Source: Dryocosmus kuriphilus (taxonomy: Eukaryota > Arthropoda > Insecta > Hymenoptera > Cynipidae). From it: a stretch of DNA of 64,000 nucleotides. The stretch lies in contig CM076190.1 of the NCBI GenBank assembly GCA_038277395.1, positions 252,251,989-252,315,988 on the forward strand. The letters are read 5' to 3'. The notes under the pieces were generated by a model. It was given only the letters and a program-made list of their open reading frames with translations, was not told the origin of the DNA and did no database searches. Below are positions 21,700-32,800 of the stretch, piece after piece. The translations under genes and the position numbers were made by a program. Each line of letters begins with the position of its first letter. Position 1 is the stretch's first letter.

Positions 21700-22440
21700 T
21701 ATGTTTTTTAATAAAATATTACGGGTATTTGTAAAATGGCTGATTCGAAAATGTTTTTGATGATGCTAATATTTTGATAAAATGGATGATTAGGTGCAAA
21801 ATTTAGAAGTCTGCCGGAATATGTATTCTTCCTATACGAATTCGTAGGAATATTACCCAAGTCTTCTCTAAGCATTTTAATGTTTAAAAAGTTAATGCTT
21901 TTTCCTGATTTGGTTTCAAAAGTGAATTGTAATCTATTACGATAACTATTGAATTTTGATACGATTTCGTGGATCTTATCCTTTGGAACAATCAGAAAAG
22001 TGTCATCTACATAACGGTAAATGGAGAATATTTTGAAATCAAATTTTTTGAAAAAGCTATGTTCTAGGTCTTGCAAAACAATTTCGGCTAAAATGCCTGT
22101 GCTTGGAGAAACCATGGGCGTGCCATAGTTTTGATTATAAAATTTCTTATCGAACTGAAAGGTGGTTGATTTCATAAGGAAAGTGACACCGTTGTTAAAA
22201 TCATCCTGAGAAATGTTTCTGAATTTTTTAATATGAGACCATCTGTTATTTATACCAGAAAGGACAAGATCCAAGGGTATATTGGTGAACAAAGAAGAGA
22301 CATCTAAGGATAAGAAAATGTGGTTATCAGGAACCTTTAAGTCAATGATACTATTACGGAAGGTAATGGAGTTTTTGACAAAGGTGTTTAGTTTTGGAAT
22401 AGATATTGAGAGATTATTATTTACAAATTTGGATTAAAAG
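21700..22440 (-). pseudogene. Reverse transcriptase domain of Penelope copy A
   Basis: The frame contains LFTNIPLDLVLSGINNRW, KKFYNQNYGTPM, ILAEIVLQDLEH and the catalytic YRYVDDTFLIVP (YVDD). These are RT motifs in the order expected for Penelope-like elements, which are related to telomerase RTs. The open part starts with an internal Met at 22,292; homologous sequence continues upstream, with changes, to about 22,440. It is truncated at the 5' side. Confidence 0.7.
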
Positions 22441-22555
22441 TACGTTGGAGTATATATGTAAAAAACTGCGGATCTAAGAGGAATATTGTCTGTGAATTTT
22501 AGGAAGTCCGTACATCCTAGCTATGTTAGTATTTGAGACGGAAAGTAAATTTTTA

Positions 22556-23579
22556 CATTCTCATCAGAGAAGGTATTAGATTTATGTAAAATTTGACTTT
22601 CGCGGATTTCATGAAATTTCCACATTTGAGACACCCTGAGTCAGAAAAAGGGGTTTTTACGACGGTGTCTGTCTGTCTGTTGTCGTCGTTGTCGTTGTCG
22701 TTGTTGTCGCCGCTGTCGTCGTCGTCGTCGTCTGTGGTCGCGATAACTTTCGAAGGACTAATCGGATTGGATTGCGCTTTGGTACACTTCTGTAAGGGGT
22801 AAAAGGAAAGGACGAGATCGTTAACCAGCGCTTTTTGAACAAGAGTTATGGTTTTATCCATCAAAAACTGTTTTCACAAAATAAAAAAAATCCATTTTCC
22901 GGCTAAACTATGAGAGATAAAAAAAAATGTAAGAAAGTAAAATTGTTCATCTTTAAAAAACCTACAAATTTTACCTTAACCGTTTTTTGATAAAATGAAC
23001 AGTTTTTGTTTTAATCAAGAAAACGCTATTAAAATTAAAAAACTCTATTTTCCCGCCAAAATATTCAAGATACAGAAAAATGGTAAAGCTCAAAGTTGTT
23101 CAACTTAAAGATTTCTACAAATCTTGTTTTAACCATTCTTTGATAAAATGCACGGTCTTGGTTTTAATCGATAAAACGTTATTAAAAATAAAAAATTTCA
23201 AATTTACCGCCAAACTATGCAAGACACGCAAAAATGATAATAAACAAAGTTCTTTGTCATAAAAATATCTACAGATTTGCTCTCTATCATTTTTTTGAGC
23301 AGACGCGTAGTTCTTGAGTTATTCGTGAAATATGTTATGAAGTATAAAGAAAACCACTTTTCAGAAAAACTTTACAAGATATGAGAAAATATTAACAAGC
23401 AGAATTGTTCACCTTGGAAAGAGCTACAAAATTTATTTATAAGACTCATCGTTTTACTTTTAAGAATCGAAATTGTATTGTAAACATTTGGAAAATCACA
23501 AGAAAACTTTACCAATCCACAATGTGTTTAAAAAAAATGTAATTATCGAGCGCGAAGCGCGAGTGTCATGATGAGAATG
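22556..23579 (-). mobile_element. Short TIR element, family E (copy 1)
   Basis: Perfect 11-bp inverted termini CATTCTCATCA (22,556-22,566) and TGATGAGAATG (23,569-23,579) bound a segment that matches 36,537-37,552 in reverse complement. TA occurs at both outer junctions. Inside are a CGTCGTTGT-type microsatellite (22,678-22,730) and about three degenerate ~165-bp units (anchors AAAAACGTT, TTTTATCAAAAAACGGTTAA or its complement). The 103-codon minus frame 22,553-22,864 is largely a microsatellite reading (D, N, T runs). No transposase is seen, so it is presumably non-autonomous. Confidence 0.55.
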
Positions 23580-23601
23580 TATTTCTTAAGGGCGATAGAG
23601 C

Positions 23602-25161
23602 CGAGAAATTTTAAGAAATTCTAGGAAAGTATTTTAAGGGAATCTTAATTATTCGTAGAATTTCAGTGAATTTCAAGGAATTTTGAGGAATTTAATGAAC
23701 TTTCGAGGGATCTAAGGGGGAAAAAAACGATTCCATAGGGTTTGAGGAATTTCAGGAAATTCAACGCATTCGTGAAATCTCAAGAATACGAAAAATATAA
23801 AGGAGTTTAAAGTAATTTATAGGAATTGGACGAAATTCAAGTAACTTGAGGGCCATAAGGAAAATCGAAGAAATTCGAAGAGTTTCAAGGGTTTTCAAGA
23901 ATTCCAAGGATTTTCAAAGAATTGAAATAAATTCGGGGTATTAGAAGGACCTTGAAGTGATTTCTAGGATTTTTCATAAATATTAAGGAACTTTGCGAAT
24001 TTCAGGCATTTTTAAATAATAATTTTAAGAAATTATACAAGTTTTCGGGAAATTTTTAGGAATGTCCAGGAATATGAAGCAATTAAAAATTACTAAGAAA
24101 TTCAAGGAATTCCAAGGATTTTCAAAGAATTTAAAGGAATTCAACGAATTTCAAAGATTATAAATGTAGTTTAAGGAATTCAAAAATTTCAAATATATTG
24201 AGATATTCGAAGAACTTTCTAGGAATTTAAAGAGTATCAAGAAATGGAATGAAATTTAAAAAATCCAAGGAACTCGAGGAATTTCAAATAATTTTAAGCT
24301 ATTCGGAGCGTTTCAAGCAAATTCAGGAATCTGAAGGACTTTTATACAATTTCACAGAACTTAATGACGTTTAGGAAATTTTAGGCAATTCAGTAATTTG
24401 TGAAATTTTAATCAATTCGAGAAACTCTAAGGCATTGGAGTAATTCAAAGAATTTTGAAGAAATTGAAAGGAATTCAGGATTTTTAAAGAAGCCGAAGAA
24501 TTTCAAGAATTTTAAGGAATTTCAAAGAATTTGAAGGCTTCGTAGAAAATAAAAATTCGAAGGAATTTGAGGAACTTCAAAGATTTTAAAGGAATTTTAA
24601 GGATTTCGAATAATGTTGAGGATTTCAAATGATTTCATGGAGTTTGAAGTAAATGGTAAATTTTAAAGGCATTTGTGGAAACTTGCAGATTTTCAAGAAA
24701 TTCTAAAAGAATCAACGAATTTGAAGGACTTACAGAATTCATTTAATGCATAAAACTAATTGAATTTCTAAAATATATTGAAATCGCAGAATTGCTTACA
24801 ATTCCTCGAAATTGTTTGAAATTGTATCAATTACTTCAAATTCTTTGGAAATCCTTCAAATTCCCCAAATTCCTTAAAATCATTCAAAATCCTTAAAATT
24901 CCTCGAATCCCTTGAATTCCTTGAAACTTTTGAAATTCCCTTAAATTTCTTGAAATTCCTTAAAATCCCTCTAGAATTTCTATAAACCCATAAAATTCCT
25001 TAAAACTCTCTGAAATTCTACGAAATCCTTCATATTTCTTCAACATTCTAGGAATTCCTTTAAAGCCTTGAAATCCATAGAACTGCTAAAAATTTTTTGA
25101 ATTTCCCAAAATGTCTTTGATTTTGTTTAATTTCTTTAAATTCCTCGAAATTCATTAAACT
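23602..25161. repeat. Duplicated satellite block (GGAATTTCAAG family)
   Basis: Closely matches 14,235-16,030, including the polarity reversal (here about 24,730), but lacks about 290 bases present at 15,063-15,345 and has about 55 bases near 23,970 that copy 1 lacks. It ends where the Gypsy element inserted. Confidence 0.75.
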
Positions 25162-25479
25162 TGTGACGAGCACGTACGCTCGCACATACGCACTTTGGGT
25201 TGCCGCTCGCAAGGCGGACTTGCAAACGCATGACTGACTCTCCCACCACGCTCATCCCCACTGACCGACCACGACCAGGCACCAAGTCGCTAAATACGAG
25301 ACGCACGACGAGAATCGTCAGTCGCGGCGGGTGCGACTCTCCGAGCTCCTCGTGGAGCTCTCACCCGGTGAGGCTCAGACCCTCTTCCTTCCGATGGGTG
25401 TCTGCCCCCTACGGAAGGCAAAGGGACGTGGGAGTCGCAAGGAGTAGGCCTCCCTACACTTGCCATTCCCCAGGACCGA

Positions 25480-25985
25480 CCTGACCGACCGGCCGACGTG
25501 TACGGTTCCCGAGGTTGATGGGTACACCCATGGCCTCGTGAACCTAGTGCGTTGGGGGATTGATGGGCACACCCATGGTCCCCTTGCGTCACGGACGACC
25601 GACCTGACCGACGACCGACCGGCCGACGTGTACGGTTCCCGAGGTTGATGGGTACACCCATGGCCTCGTGAACCTAGTGCGTTGGGGGCTTGATGGGCAC
25701 ACCCATGGTCCCCTTACGTCACGGACGACCGACCTGACCGACGACCGACCGGCCGACGTGTACGGTTCCCGAGGTTGATGGGTACACCCATGGCCTCGTG
25801 AACCTAGTGCGTTGGGGGATTAATGGGCACACCCATGGTCCCATTACGTCACGGACGACCGACCTGACGGACGACCGAACGGCCGACGTGTACGGTTCCC
25901 GAGGTTGATGGGTACACCCATGGCCGCGTGAACCTAGTGCGTTGGGGGATCGATGGGCACACCCATGGTCCCCTTACATCACGGA
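25480..25985. repeat. 130-bp tandem repeat in left LTR, 4 units
   Basis: The anchor GAGGTTGATGGGTACACCCA starts at 25,511, 25,641, 25,771 and 25,901. Each unit holds two dyads: GGTTC, c, CGAGG, TTG, ATGGG / CCCAT, GG, CCTCG, t, GAACC (25,504-25,544); and GTGCGT, GGGGA, TTG, ATGGG / CCCAT, GG, TCCCC, ACGTCAC (25,547-25,592). It also carries a run of CGACC-like pentamers. Confidence 0.85.
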
Positions 25986-26404
25986 GGACCGACCGACCGA
26001 ACCCTACGCACCGGACAACATCCAAGACCACTACTCTCCCCGACAGTCACATCGAGCGTGATGGACCACCTCCGCCTCCGCACGCGTCTTGGGTCACCAA
26101 CAAAAGGGGGGCCTCGGGGAGGCTCCAGGAAGACACCGTCGAGACGTTGATATCCCGCGACCACCAAATAAGGGAAAAGGCGTTCGCCCTCCCCACCTAC
26201 TGACCGCAACCGACCTAGGGGAGGTTGAACGTCCTCCTCGAGACCGACACCCCTCCGAGGACCCCTCCAAATCCGAAGTCCGCCTCACGCCTGAAATAAT
26301 CGTTTCAGGGCACGCGTTGACCGAGACGCTGTAGGGAGGGGTGCACCGTATCCTGCGCCGCCGCCAGGGTGCCCGACATCCGGACACCTGCACGAAGAAC
26401 ATCC

Positions 26405-26800
26405 GCTCGCAGGGGGGGGGGGGGAATAAACCCGGCACGCGCACACACACGCACTCACACGAACACCTGTAAATCCGGCACCGACACACACACAAGAATA
26501 CTTGTAAGTCCGACGCCGACACACACACACAAACACCTGTAAATCCGGCACCGACACACGCACACGAACACCTGTAAATCCGGCACCGACACACACACAC
26601 AAACACTTGTAAATCCGGCCTCGGCACACGCACACACACACACACACGCACACTTGAACAAATCAACACGCGCACGCTAAATCAACATCCGCACACTTAC
26701 ACACGCATACAAACGCACACTTGAACAAAAGTACACGCCTACACCCATTCAACATCCGCACACTCACACACACACGCACATACACGCACCGTCATCATCC
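26405..26800. repeat. CA-rich minisatellite in left LTR
   Basis: After a poly-G tract come about five units of 50-60 bases, each with CCTGTAAATCCGGCACCGAC or a variant plus a (CA)n run, followed by irregular CA-rich sequence. The cysteine/valine-rich minus frames at 26,094-26,675 are readings of (TG)n, not genes. The right LTR has the same block at 33,550-33,945. Confidence 0.75.
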
Positions 26801-26967
26801 AGACCTCGTTACCACTGTAAATACAAAGTATGAGATCAAATAAATCGAGTTTGCACCTCTTGTACTCAGAGAAAATGCCTATCTTTCCTTAAAACCTGAC
26901 CCTGGCTTAGGCTGAAGCGTCCGTTAGGAATAGTTTAGGTAAGAGTAGGGAAAGTAAGACCGTTACA

Positions 26968-26982
26968 TGGCGCCCGAACAGG
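26968..26982 (+). promoter_or_regulatory. Primer binding site, tRNA-Lys type
   Basis: TGGCGCCCGAACAGG begins at the first base after the left LTR. It is complementary to the 3' end of a lysine tRNA of the kind used by many retroelements and lentiviruses. The match covers 15 bases from TGG (complement of CCA) and then ends. The leader from here to the gag ATG (27,292) is about 310 bases. Confidence 0.8.
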
Positions 26983-27291
26983 CTTAGACACTTGTATTAG
27001 GATCGAGGCCACTCCCTTCCCTTTCCAACATCCTCCTCACCCCTATTCCTGCCCCAACCTTTTTCTGCCACTCCTATTTCCCTCTCCACTCTGCAAAACA
27101 GGATAAATTGAGCAGATCAGCACCACTCGAGGCAGAGCTGAGCAGACGCTCGACCAGGACACACCGAGCTCTCCAAGCATCTAGCAGCACCGCAAGCATC
27201 GCACCAGGCCAGACACCGCCGAACACAACCGCTCGCCTACGAGACCGACCGAAGATTCTCGCTATCCAGGAAGAAGATAAAACTTCGAACC

Positions 27292-28392
27292 ATGCCTGGA
27301 GTATCCTGGGTGTACGAACTCCATAAAGAGGAGCTCGAAGACGAGCTACGCCGACACGAACTGAACCCACTTGGAGCAGTGGCAATTCTCTGCCAAAGGC
27401 TGGTTACCTTTGCTAGAGCCAACCCCGACCTCTACAATCAGAAACCCGAAGAACCACGAGACTACAAGGAGGATCACCACCGAACGACCGACCTGGAGGA
27501 AATGCAGGAGGAACTGAACCAGATAAGACGAGCCACATCGTCACCGCATGACCGATACCATGACACTACTAACGCACAGAACCAAACAGTTCCTCCTTAC
27601 CACTACCGCCAACCGAACATAAGGGAATCCTGGGACGACCAAGACCTCCAGCCAGCCTCAACCCGAATTCTCCACCAAATGCGAAAATGGAACTGCCATT
27701 TCGATGGCAAGAACGTTTACGGCTTCCTAGAAAGACTGAGGGAGCTACAGAGGGCTTACGGCTTTTCCGGCGACCAAATCCTGAGAGGATTTCCAGAACT
27801 ACTCAAGGGAGACGCACAACTATGGTACCGTAACTGCGCCGCCACCGTCGCATCCCTCCAGGACTTGGAACGTAACCAACGAAGTTTCTACTTGGCTCCC
27901 TCAGAATTGAGACAGCTGGATCAACAGATTTATAACCGCCGCCAAGCAAGTAACGAACCCATAAGAGATTTCGTTACCTCATTACTGACGCTGACCAGAA
28001 GACGCGGGGAATCCTCGCCGGAGAAAACAATGGAAACATTGTACTACAACATGAACGCCGGCCTAAAACTCTACATCCGCCTACAAGACGTCAAAACACC
28101 CGACGAACTCATCCGTAGAGCCGAAGAGATTCAAGAAGTTCAGAACCAACAAACACAGGAAGCCAAAGCTGACCATAAGCCGACGAACAAGCCAGCGAAA
28201 CAACCTACATCAACGATCACACCAGCCTACGACCGCTACGAAGCATGCTGGCGCTGCAAGCAGCGTGGACACACGAGACATCAATGTAACAACAAACAAA
28301 AAAAATTCTGCTCACAATGTGGAAAAGATGGTATACTTACACGCGACTGCCCTTGCAAAGAGGGAAACGACAACCGGGCCGGGCCACAATAG
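27292..28392 (+). CDS. gag: Gag polyprotein of the Gypsy element
   Basis: A single open frame of 366 codons from ATG (27,292) to TAG. Gag forms the particle that packages element RNA. The N-terminus is acidic and basic (HKEELEDELRRHEL). The central part has the capsid-like segment WNCHFDGKNVYGFLERLREL ... LLKGDAQLWYRN seen in Gypsy-type gags. A basic, Q/P-rich linker is followed by a zinc knuckle CWRCKQRGHTRHQC (CX2CX4HX4C, near residue 320). A second knuckle, CSQCGKDGILTRDC, has I where His is expected. The frame overlaps pol, which lies in the -1 frame. It appears intact, unlike pol. Confidence 0.85.
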   Translation: MPGVSWVYELHKEELEDELRRHELNPLGAVAILCQRLVTFARANPDLYNQKPEEPRDYKEDHHRTTDLEEMQEELNQIRRATSSPHDRYHDTTNAQNQTVPPYHYRQPNIRESWDDQDLQPASTRILHQMRKWNCHFDGKNVYGFLERLRELQRAYGFSGDQILRGFPELLKGDAQLWYRNCAATVASLQDLERNQRSFYLAPSELRQLDQQIYNRRQASNEPIRDFVTSLLTLTRRRGESSPEKTMETLYYNMNAGLKLYIRLQDVKTPDELIRRAEEIQEVQNQQTQEAKADHKPTNKPAKQPTSTITPAYDRYEACWRCKQRGHTRHQCNNKQKKFCSQCGKDGILTRDCPCKEGNDNRAGPQ

Positions 28393-29232
28393 ACCCCCAC
28401 CCGGCCCGACACGTACTTCCACAAGAACCCAGAATTTTTATTCAAATACTAGTCGGAAAAGTAAAACTAAAAGGATTGGTCGATCCAGGATCAGTGTGCT
28501 CCTACGTCAACAAAAGAACCGCCAGGCGTTGCCTCTCCCAAGGCTGGACTCGACACGTCAATGACACCACAGCCATCATGGCAGATGGCTCCGAAACACC
28601 TCTTGGAGACTGCCTCTCCGGAAACCTAAAAGCCATGGGAAGAACCCTAAAAGCCGAGGTGTCAATCCTGCCGAACCTCAACCACGAGGTCCTACTAGGT
28701 ATAGACCTACTCACCCCCTTGGGACTAGACGCGCGAATCAACGGAACCCAAGTTTTCCCACCGAAATATCACCGCCCAAGAGAAGTCTACTGCTCCGAAG
28801 GACCCATCCCGTTAACAGAACTCAAACCAAGGGAAAGGAAAACCGCCGAGAATTTCCTCAAAGAACAAATCCAAAGATTAACAACTGTAAAAGGAGTCAC
28901 ACAGCTCGCAAAGCACCAAATTCGCCTAGAGGGTCCCACCCACTTGAAACAACGTTACCGAACCAGAAATCCAGCCGTTCAAGCCATCATAGACAAAGAG
29001 GTCGACGAAATGTTAAGGGAAGGCATCATCAGACAATCCGACAGCCCTTGGAGTTCACCCATTCTCATCACCCGACGGAAGGACGGAAGGCCAAGATTCT
29101 GCATAGATTTCCGACGCCTCAACCAGGTGAGCAAAAGAGATGCTTACCCCATACCACAAATAAACGCCATCCTGGATAAACTAAAAGGGGCCAAATATCT
29201 ATCCTCCATCGACCTCAAAAACGGCTACTGGC
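28317..29232 (+). pseudogene. pol: Pol of the Gypsy element, truncated within reverse transcriptase
   Basis: Lies in the -1 frame relative to gag and would be made as a Gag-Pol fusion. An aspartic protease segment (LKGLVDPGSVCSYVN; the usual D-T/S-G is D-P-G) is followed by HEVLLGIDLLTPLGL, a linker, and the start of RT: SPWSSPILITRRKDGRPRFC, DFRRLNQVSKRDAYPIP and YLSSIDLKNGYWH (motif A, with its catalytic Asp). The coding sequence breaks off at about 29,232. The rest of RT, RNase H and integrase, normally about 2 kb or more, are absent. Confidence 0.75.
28362..28407 (+). promoter_or_regulatory. Programmed -1 ribosomal frameshift signal between gag and pol
   Basis: The heptamer GGGAAAC at 28,362-28,368 sits in gag frame as G GGA AAC, the canonical X XXY YYZ form. 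After a 7-base spacer, GGGCCGGG (28,376-28,383) can pair perfectly with CCCGGCCC (28,400-28,407) around a 16-base loop. The gag stop (28,390-28,392) lies in the loop. Slipping -1 enters the pol frame with no stop. A second in-frame candidate, A AAA AAA at 28,299-28,305, lies between the two zinc knuckles and has no obvious stem right after it. Confidence 0.75.
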
Positions 29233-29305
29233 ACGCCCCTCCCCACCCACCTGACCGAAACCGACCTGGGGGAAGTCGAGCGTCTTCCTCGAGACCGACA
29301 TGCAC
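29233..29305 (+). other. LTR-like fragment fused to the truncated pol
   Basis: CCCTCCCCACC followed by GACCTGGGGGA and TCCTCGAGACCGACA closely resembles LTR sequence at 33,311-33,380 (and 26,189-26,255) but with several differences. A piece of a related LTR therefore sits at the pol break, consistent with an aberrant template switch or recombination. The remaining bases to 29,539 are untranslated and end at the polypurine tract. Confidence 0.6.
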
Positions 29306-29537
29306 AAGAGACGGATGTACAGGATGCGGTTCGCACCGAGTGGCTCCCTACTCTCCTTTTTCAGTACAGTGAGTAGACCAAAATTTTCAAGTTACCTATC
29401 AACAAATATCCTCACCGCATTATTCCACGCTTCACTCCCGTATCATCGACACACTCCAGTTATTGTACCGCATGTTTTGTTTACTTTCAACGTATCTTTG
29501 TTCTCTCGCCGTTTCACTTGTAAATTTCGCTCTCCGA

Positions 29538-29550
29538 AGTGGGGGGGAAA
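29538..29550 (+). promoter_or_regulatory. Polypurine tract
   Basis: AAGTGGGGGGGAAA ends immediately before the TG of the right LTR, the position of the plus-strand primer in LTR retroelements. Confidence 0.75.
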
Positions 29551-29865
29551 TGTGACGAGCACGTACGCTCGCACATACGCACTTTGGGTTGCCGCTCGCA
29601 AGGCGGACTTGCAAGCGCATGACTGACTCTCCCACCACGCTCATCCCCACTGACCGACCACGACCAGGCACCAAGTCGCTAAATACGAGACGCACGACGA
29701 GAATCGTCAGTCGCGGCGGGTGCGACTCTCCGAGCTCCTCGGGGAGCTCTCACCCGGTGAGGCTCAGACCCTCTTCCTTCCGATGGGTGTCTGCCCCCTA
29801 CGGAAGGCAAAGGGACGTGGGAATCGCAAGGAGTAGGCCTCCCTACACTTGCCATTCCCCAGGAC

Positions 29866-32800
29866 CGACCTGACCGACCGGCCGACGTGTACGGTTCCCG
29901 AGGTTGATGGGTACACCCATGGCCTCGTGAACCTAGTGCGTTGGGGGATTGATGGGCACACCCATGGTCGCCTTGCGTCACGGACGACCGACCTGACCGA
30001 CGACCGACCGGCCGACGTGTACGGTTCCCGAGGTTGATGGGTACACCCATGGCCTCGTGAACCTAGTGCGTTGGGGGATTCATGGGCACACCCATGGTCC
30101 CCTTGCGTCACGGACGACCGACCTGACCGACGACCGACCGGCCGACGTGTACGGTTCCCGAGGTTGATGGGTACACCCATGGCCTCGTGAACCTAGTGCG
30201 TTGGGGGATTGATGGGCACACCCATGGTCCCCTTACGTCACGGACGACCGACCTGTCCGACGACCGACCGGCCGACGTGTACGGTTCCCGAGGTTGATGG
30301 GTACACCCATGGCCTCGTGAACCTAGTGCGTTGGGGGATTGATGGGCACACCCATGGTCCCCTTACGTCACGGACGACCGACCTGACCGACGACCGACCG
30401 GCCGACGTGTACGGTTCCCGAGGTTGATGGGTACACCCATGGCCTCGTGAACCTAGTGCGTTGGGGGACTGATGGGCACACCCATGGTCCCCTTACGTCA
30501 CGGACGACCGACCTGACCGACGACCGACCGGCCGAAGTGTCCGGTTCCCGAGGTTGATGGGTACACCCATGGCCTCGTGAACCTAGTGCGTTGGGGGATT
30601 GATGGGCACACCCATGGCCCCTTACGTCACGGACGACCGACCTGACCGACGACCGACCGGCCGACGTGTACGGTTCCCGAGGTTGATGGGTACACCCATA
30701 TGGCCTCGTGAACCTAGTGCGTTGGGGGATTGATGGGCACACCCATGGTCCCCTTACGTCACGGACGAACGACCTGACCGAAGACCGACCGGCCGACGTG
30801 TACGGTTCCCGAGGTTGATGGGTACACCCATGGCCTCGTGAACCTAGCGCGTTGGGGGATTGGTGGGCACACCCATGGTCCCCTTACGTCACGGACGACC
30901 GACCTGTCCGACGACCGACCGGCCGACGTGTACGGTTCCCGAGGTTGATGGGTACACCCATGGCCTCGTGAACCTAGCGCGTTGGGGGATTGGTGGGCAC
31001 ACCCATGGTCCCCTTACGTCACGGACGACCGACCTGTCCGACGACCGACCGGCCGACGTGTACGGTTCCCGAGGTTGATGGGTACACCCATGGCCTCGTG
31101 AACCTAGTGCGTTGGGGGATTGATGGGCACACCCGTGGTCCCCTTACGTCACGGACGAACGACCTGACCGACGACCGACCGGCCGACGTGTACGGTTCCC
31201 GAGGTTGATGGGTACACCCATGGCCTCGTGAACCTAGCGCGTTGGGGGATTGGTGGGCACACCCATGGTCCCCTTACGTCACGGACGACCGACCTGTCCG
31301 ACGACCGACCGGCCGACGTGTACGGTTCCCGAGGTTGATGGGTACACCCATGGCCTCGTGAACCTAGCGCGTTGGGGGATTGGTGGGCACACCCATGGTC
31401 CCCTTACGTCACGGACGACCGACCTGTCCGACGACCGACCGGCCGACGTGTACGGTTCCCGAGGTTGATGGGTACACCCATGGCCTCGTGAACCTAGTGC
31501 GTTGGGGGATTGATGGGCACACCCATGGTCCCCTTACGTCACGGACGACCGACCTGTCCGACGACCGACCGGCCGACGTGTACGGTTCCCGAGGTTGATG
31601 GGTACACCCATGGCCTCGTGAACCTAGTGCGTTGGGGGATTGATGGGCACACCCATGGTCCCCTTACGTCACGGACGACCGACCTGACCGACGACCGACC
31701 GACGGCCGACGTGTACGGTTCCCGAGGTTGATGGGTACACCCATGGCCTCGTGAACCTAGTGCGTTGGGGGACTGATGGGCACACCCATGGTCCCCTTAC
31801 GTCACGGACGACCGACCTGACCGACGACCGACCGGCCGAAGTGTCCGGTTCCCGAGGTTGATGGGTACACCCATGGCCTCGTGAACCTAGTGCGTTGGGG
31901 GATTGATGGGCACACCCATGGCCCCTTACGTCACGGACGACCGACCTGACCGACGACCGACCGGCCGACGTGTACGGTTCCCGAGGTTGATGGGTACACC
32001 CATGGCCTCGTGAACCTAGTGCGTTGGGGGATTGATGGGCACACCCATGGTCCCCTTACGTCACGGACGAACGACCTGACCGAAGACCGACCGGCCGACG
32101 TGTACGGTTCCCGAGGTTGATGGGTACACCCATGGCCTCGTGAACCTAGCGCGTTGGGGGATTGGTGGGCACACCCATGGTCCCCTTACGTCACGGACGA
32201 CCGACCTGTCCGACGACCGACCGGCCGACGTGTACGGTTCCCGAGGTTGATGGGTACACCCATGGCCTCGTGAACCTAGCGCGTTGGGGGATTGGTGGGC
32301 ACACCCATGGTCCCCTTACGTCACGGACGACCGACCTGTCCGACGACCGACCGGCCGACGTGTACGGTTCCCGAGGTTGATGGGTACACCCATGGCCTCG
32401 TGAACCTAGTGCGTTGGGGGATTGATGGGCACACCCGTGGTCCCCTTACGTCACGGACGAACGACCTGACCGACGACCGACCGGCCGACGTGTACGGTTC
32501 CCGAGGTTGATGGGTACACCCATGGCCTCGTGAACCTAGCGCGTTGGGGGATTGGTGGGCACACCCATGGTCCCCTTACGTCACGGACGACCGACCTGTC
32601 CGACGACCGACCGGCCGACGTGTACGGTTCCCGAGGTTGATGGGTACACCCATGGCCTCGTGAACCTAGCGCGTTGGGGGATTGGTGGGCACACCCATGG
32701 TCCCCTTACGTCACGGACGACCGACCTGTCCGACGACCGACCGGCCGACGTGTACGGTTCCCGAGGTTGATGGGTACACCCATGGCCTCGTGAACCTAGT

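Larger units (their letters stand above)
14235..22555. repeat. Tandem segmental duplication, copy 1
   Basis: From GAGAAATTTTAAG at 14,236 to the sequence ending AAATTTTTA at 22,555, the order and sequence of parts match 23,602-44,185. The parts are satellite DNA, a foldback transposon, AT-rich DNA, a protein relic in inverted minisatellites, and a minus-strand Penelope-like element. Subtracting the later insertions from copy 2 leaves about 8.1 kb against 8.3 kb here. Differences are mostly single bases plus a few indels, such as about 290 bases around 15,063-15,345 that are absent from copy 2. Confidence 0.8.
20220..22555 (-). mobile_element. Penelope-like retroelement, copy A (5'-truncated)
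   Basis: Reads on the minus strand from 22,555 down to 20,220: reverse transcriptase, GIY-YIG endonuclease, then a terminal pseudo-LTR (about 20,222-21,080) with a hammerhead core. Penelope-like elements encode an RT joined to a GIY-YIG endonuclease and often have such terminal repeats. The 5' part of the protein is missing because the sequence breaks off into another element at 22,556. It is the same insertion as copy B, carried by the segmental duplication, and shares with it a one-base deletion in the endonuclease. Confidence 0.8.
25162..26967 (+). repeat. Left LTR of the Gypsy element (1.8 kb)
   Basis: Starts TG and ends CA. It contains, in order, a unique 5' part, four 130-bp repeat units, a unique middle, a CA-rich minisatellite, and a 3' part with an AATAAA-containing stretch near 26,837. 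It is identical in plan to the right LTR apart from repeat copy number. Confidence 0.85.

Noticed and set aside
26094..26675. Cysteine- and valine-rich minus-strand frame of 193 codons
   Set aside because: It reads the complement of (CA)n minisatellite (CVCVRV pattern) and recurs in the other LTR; no signal or domain.
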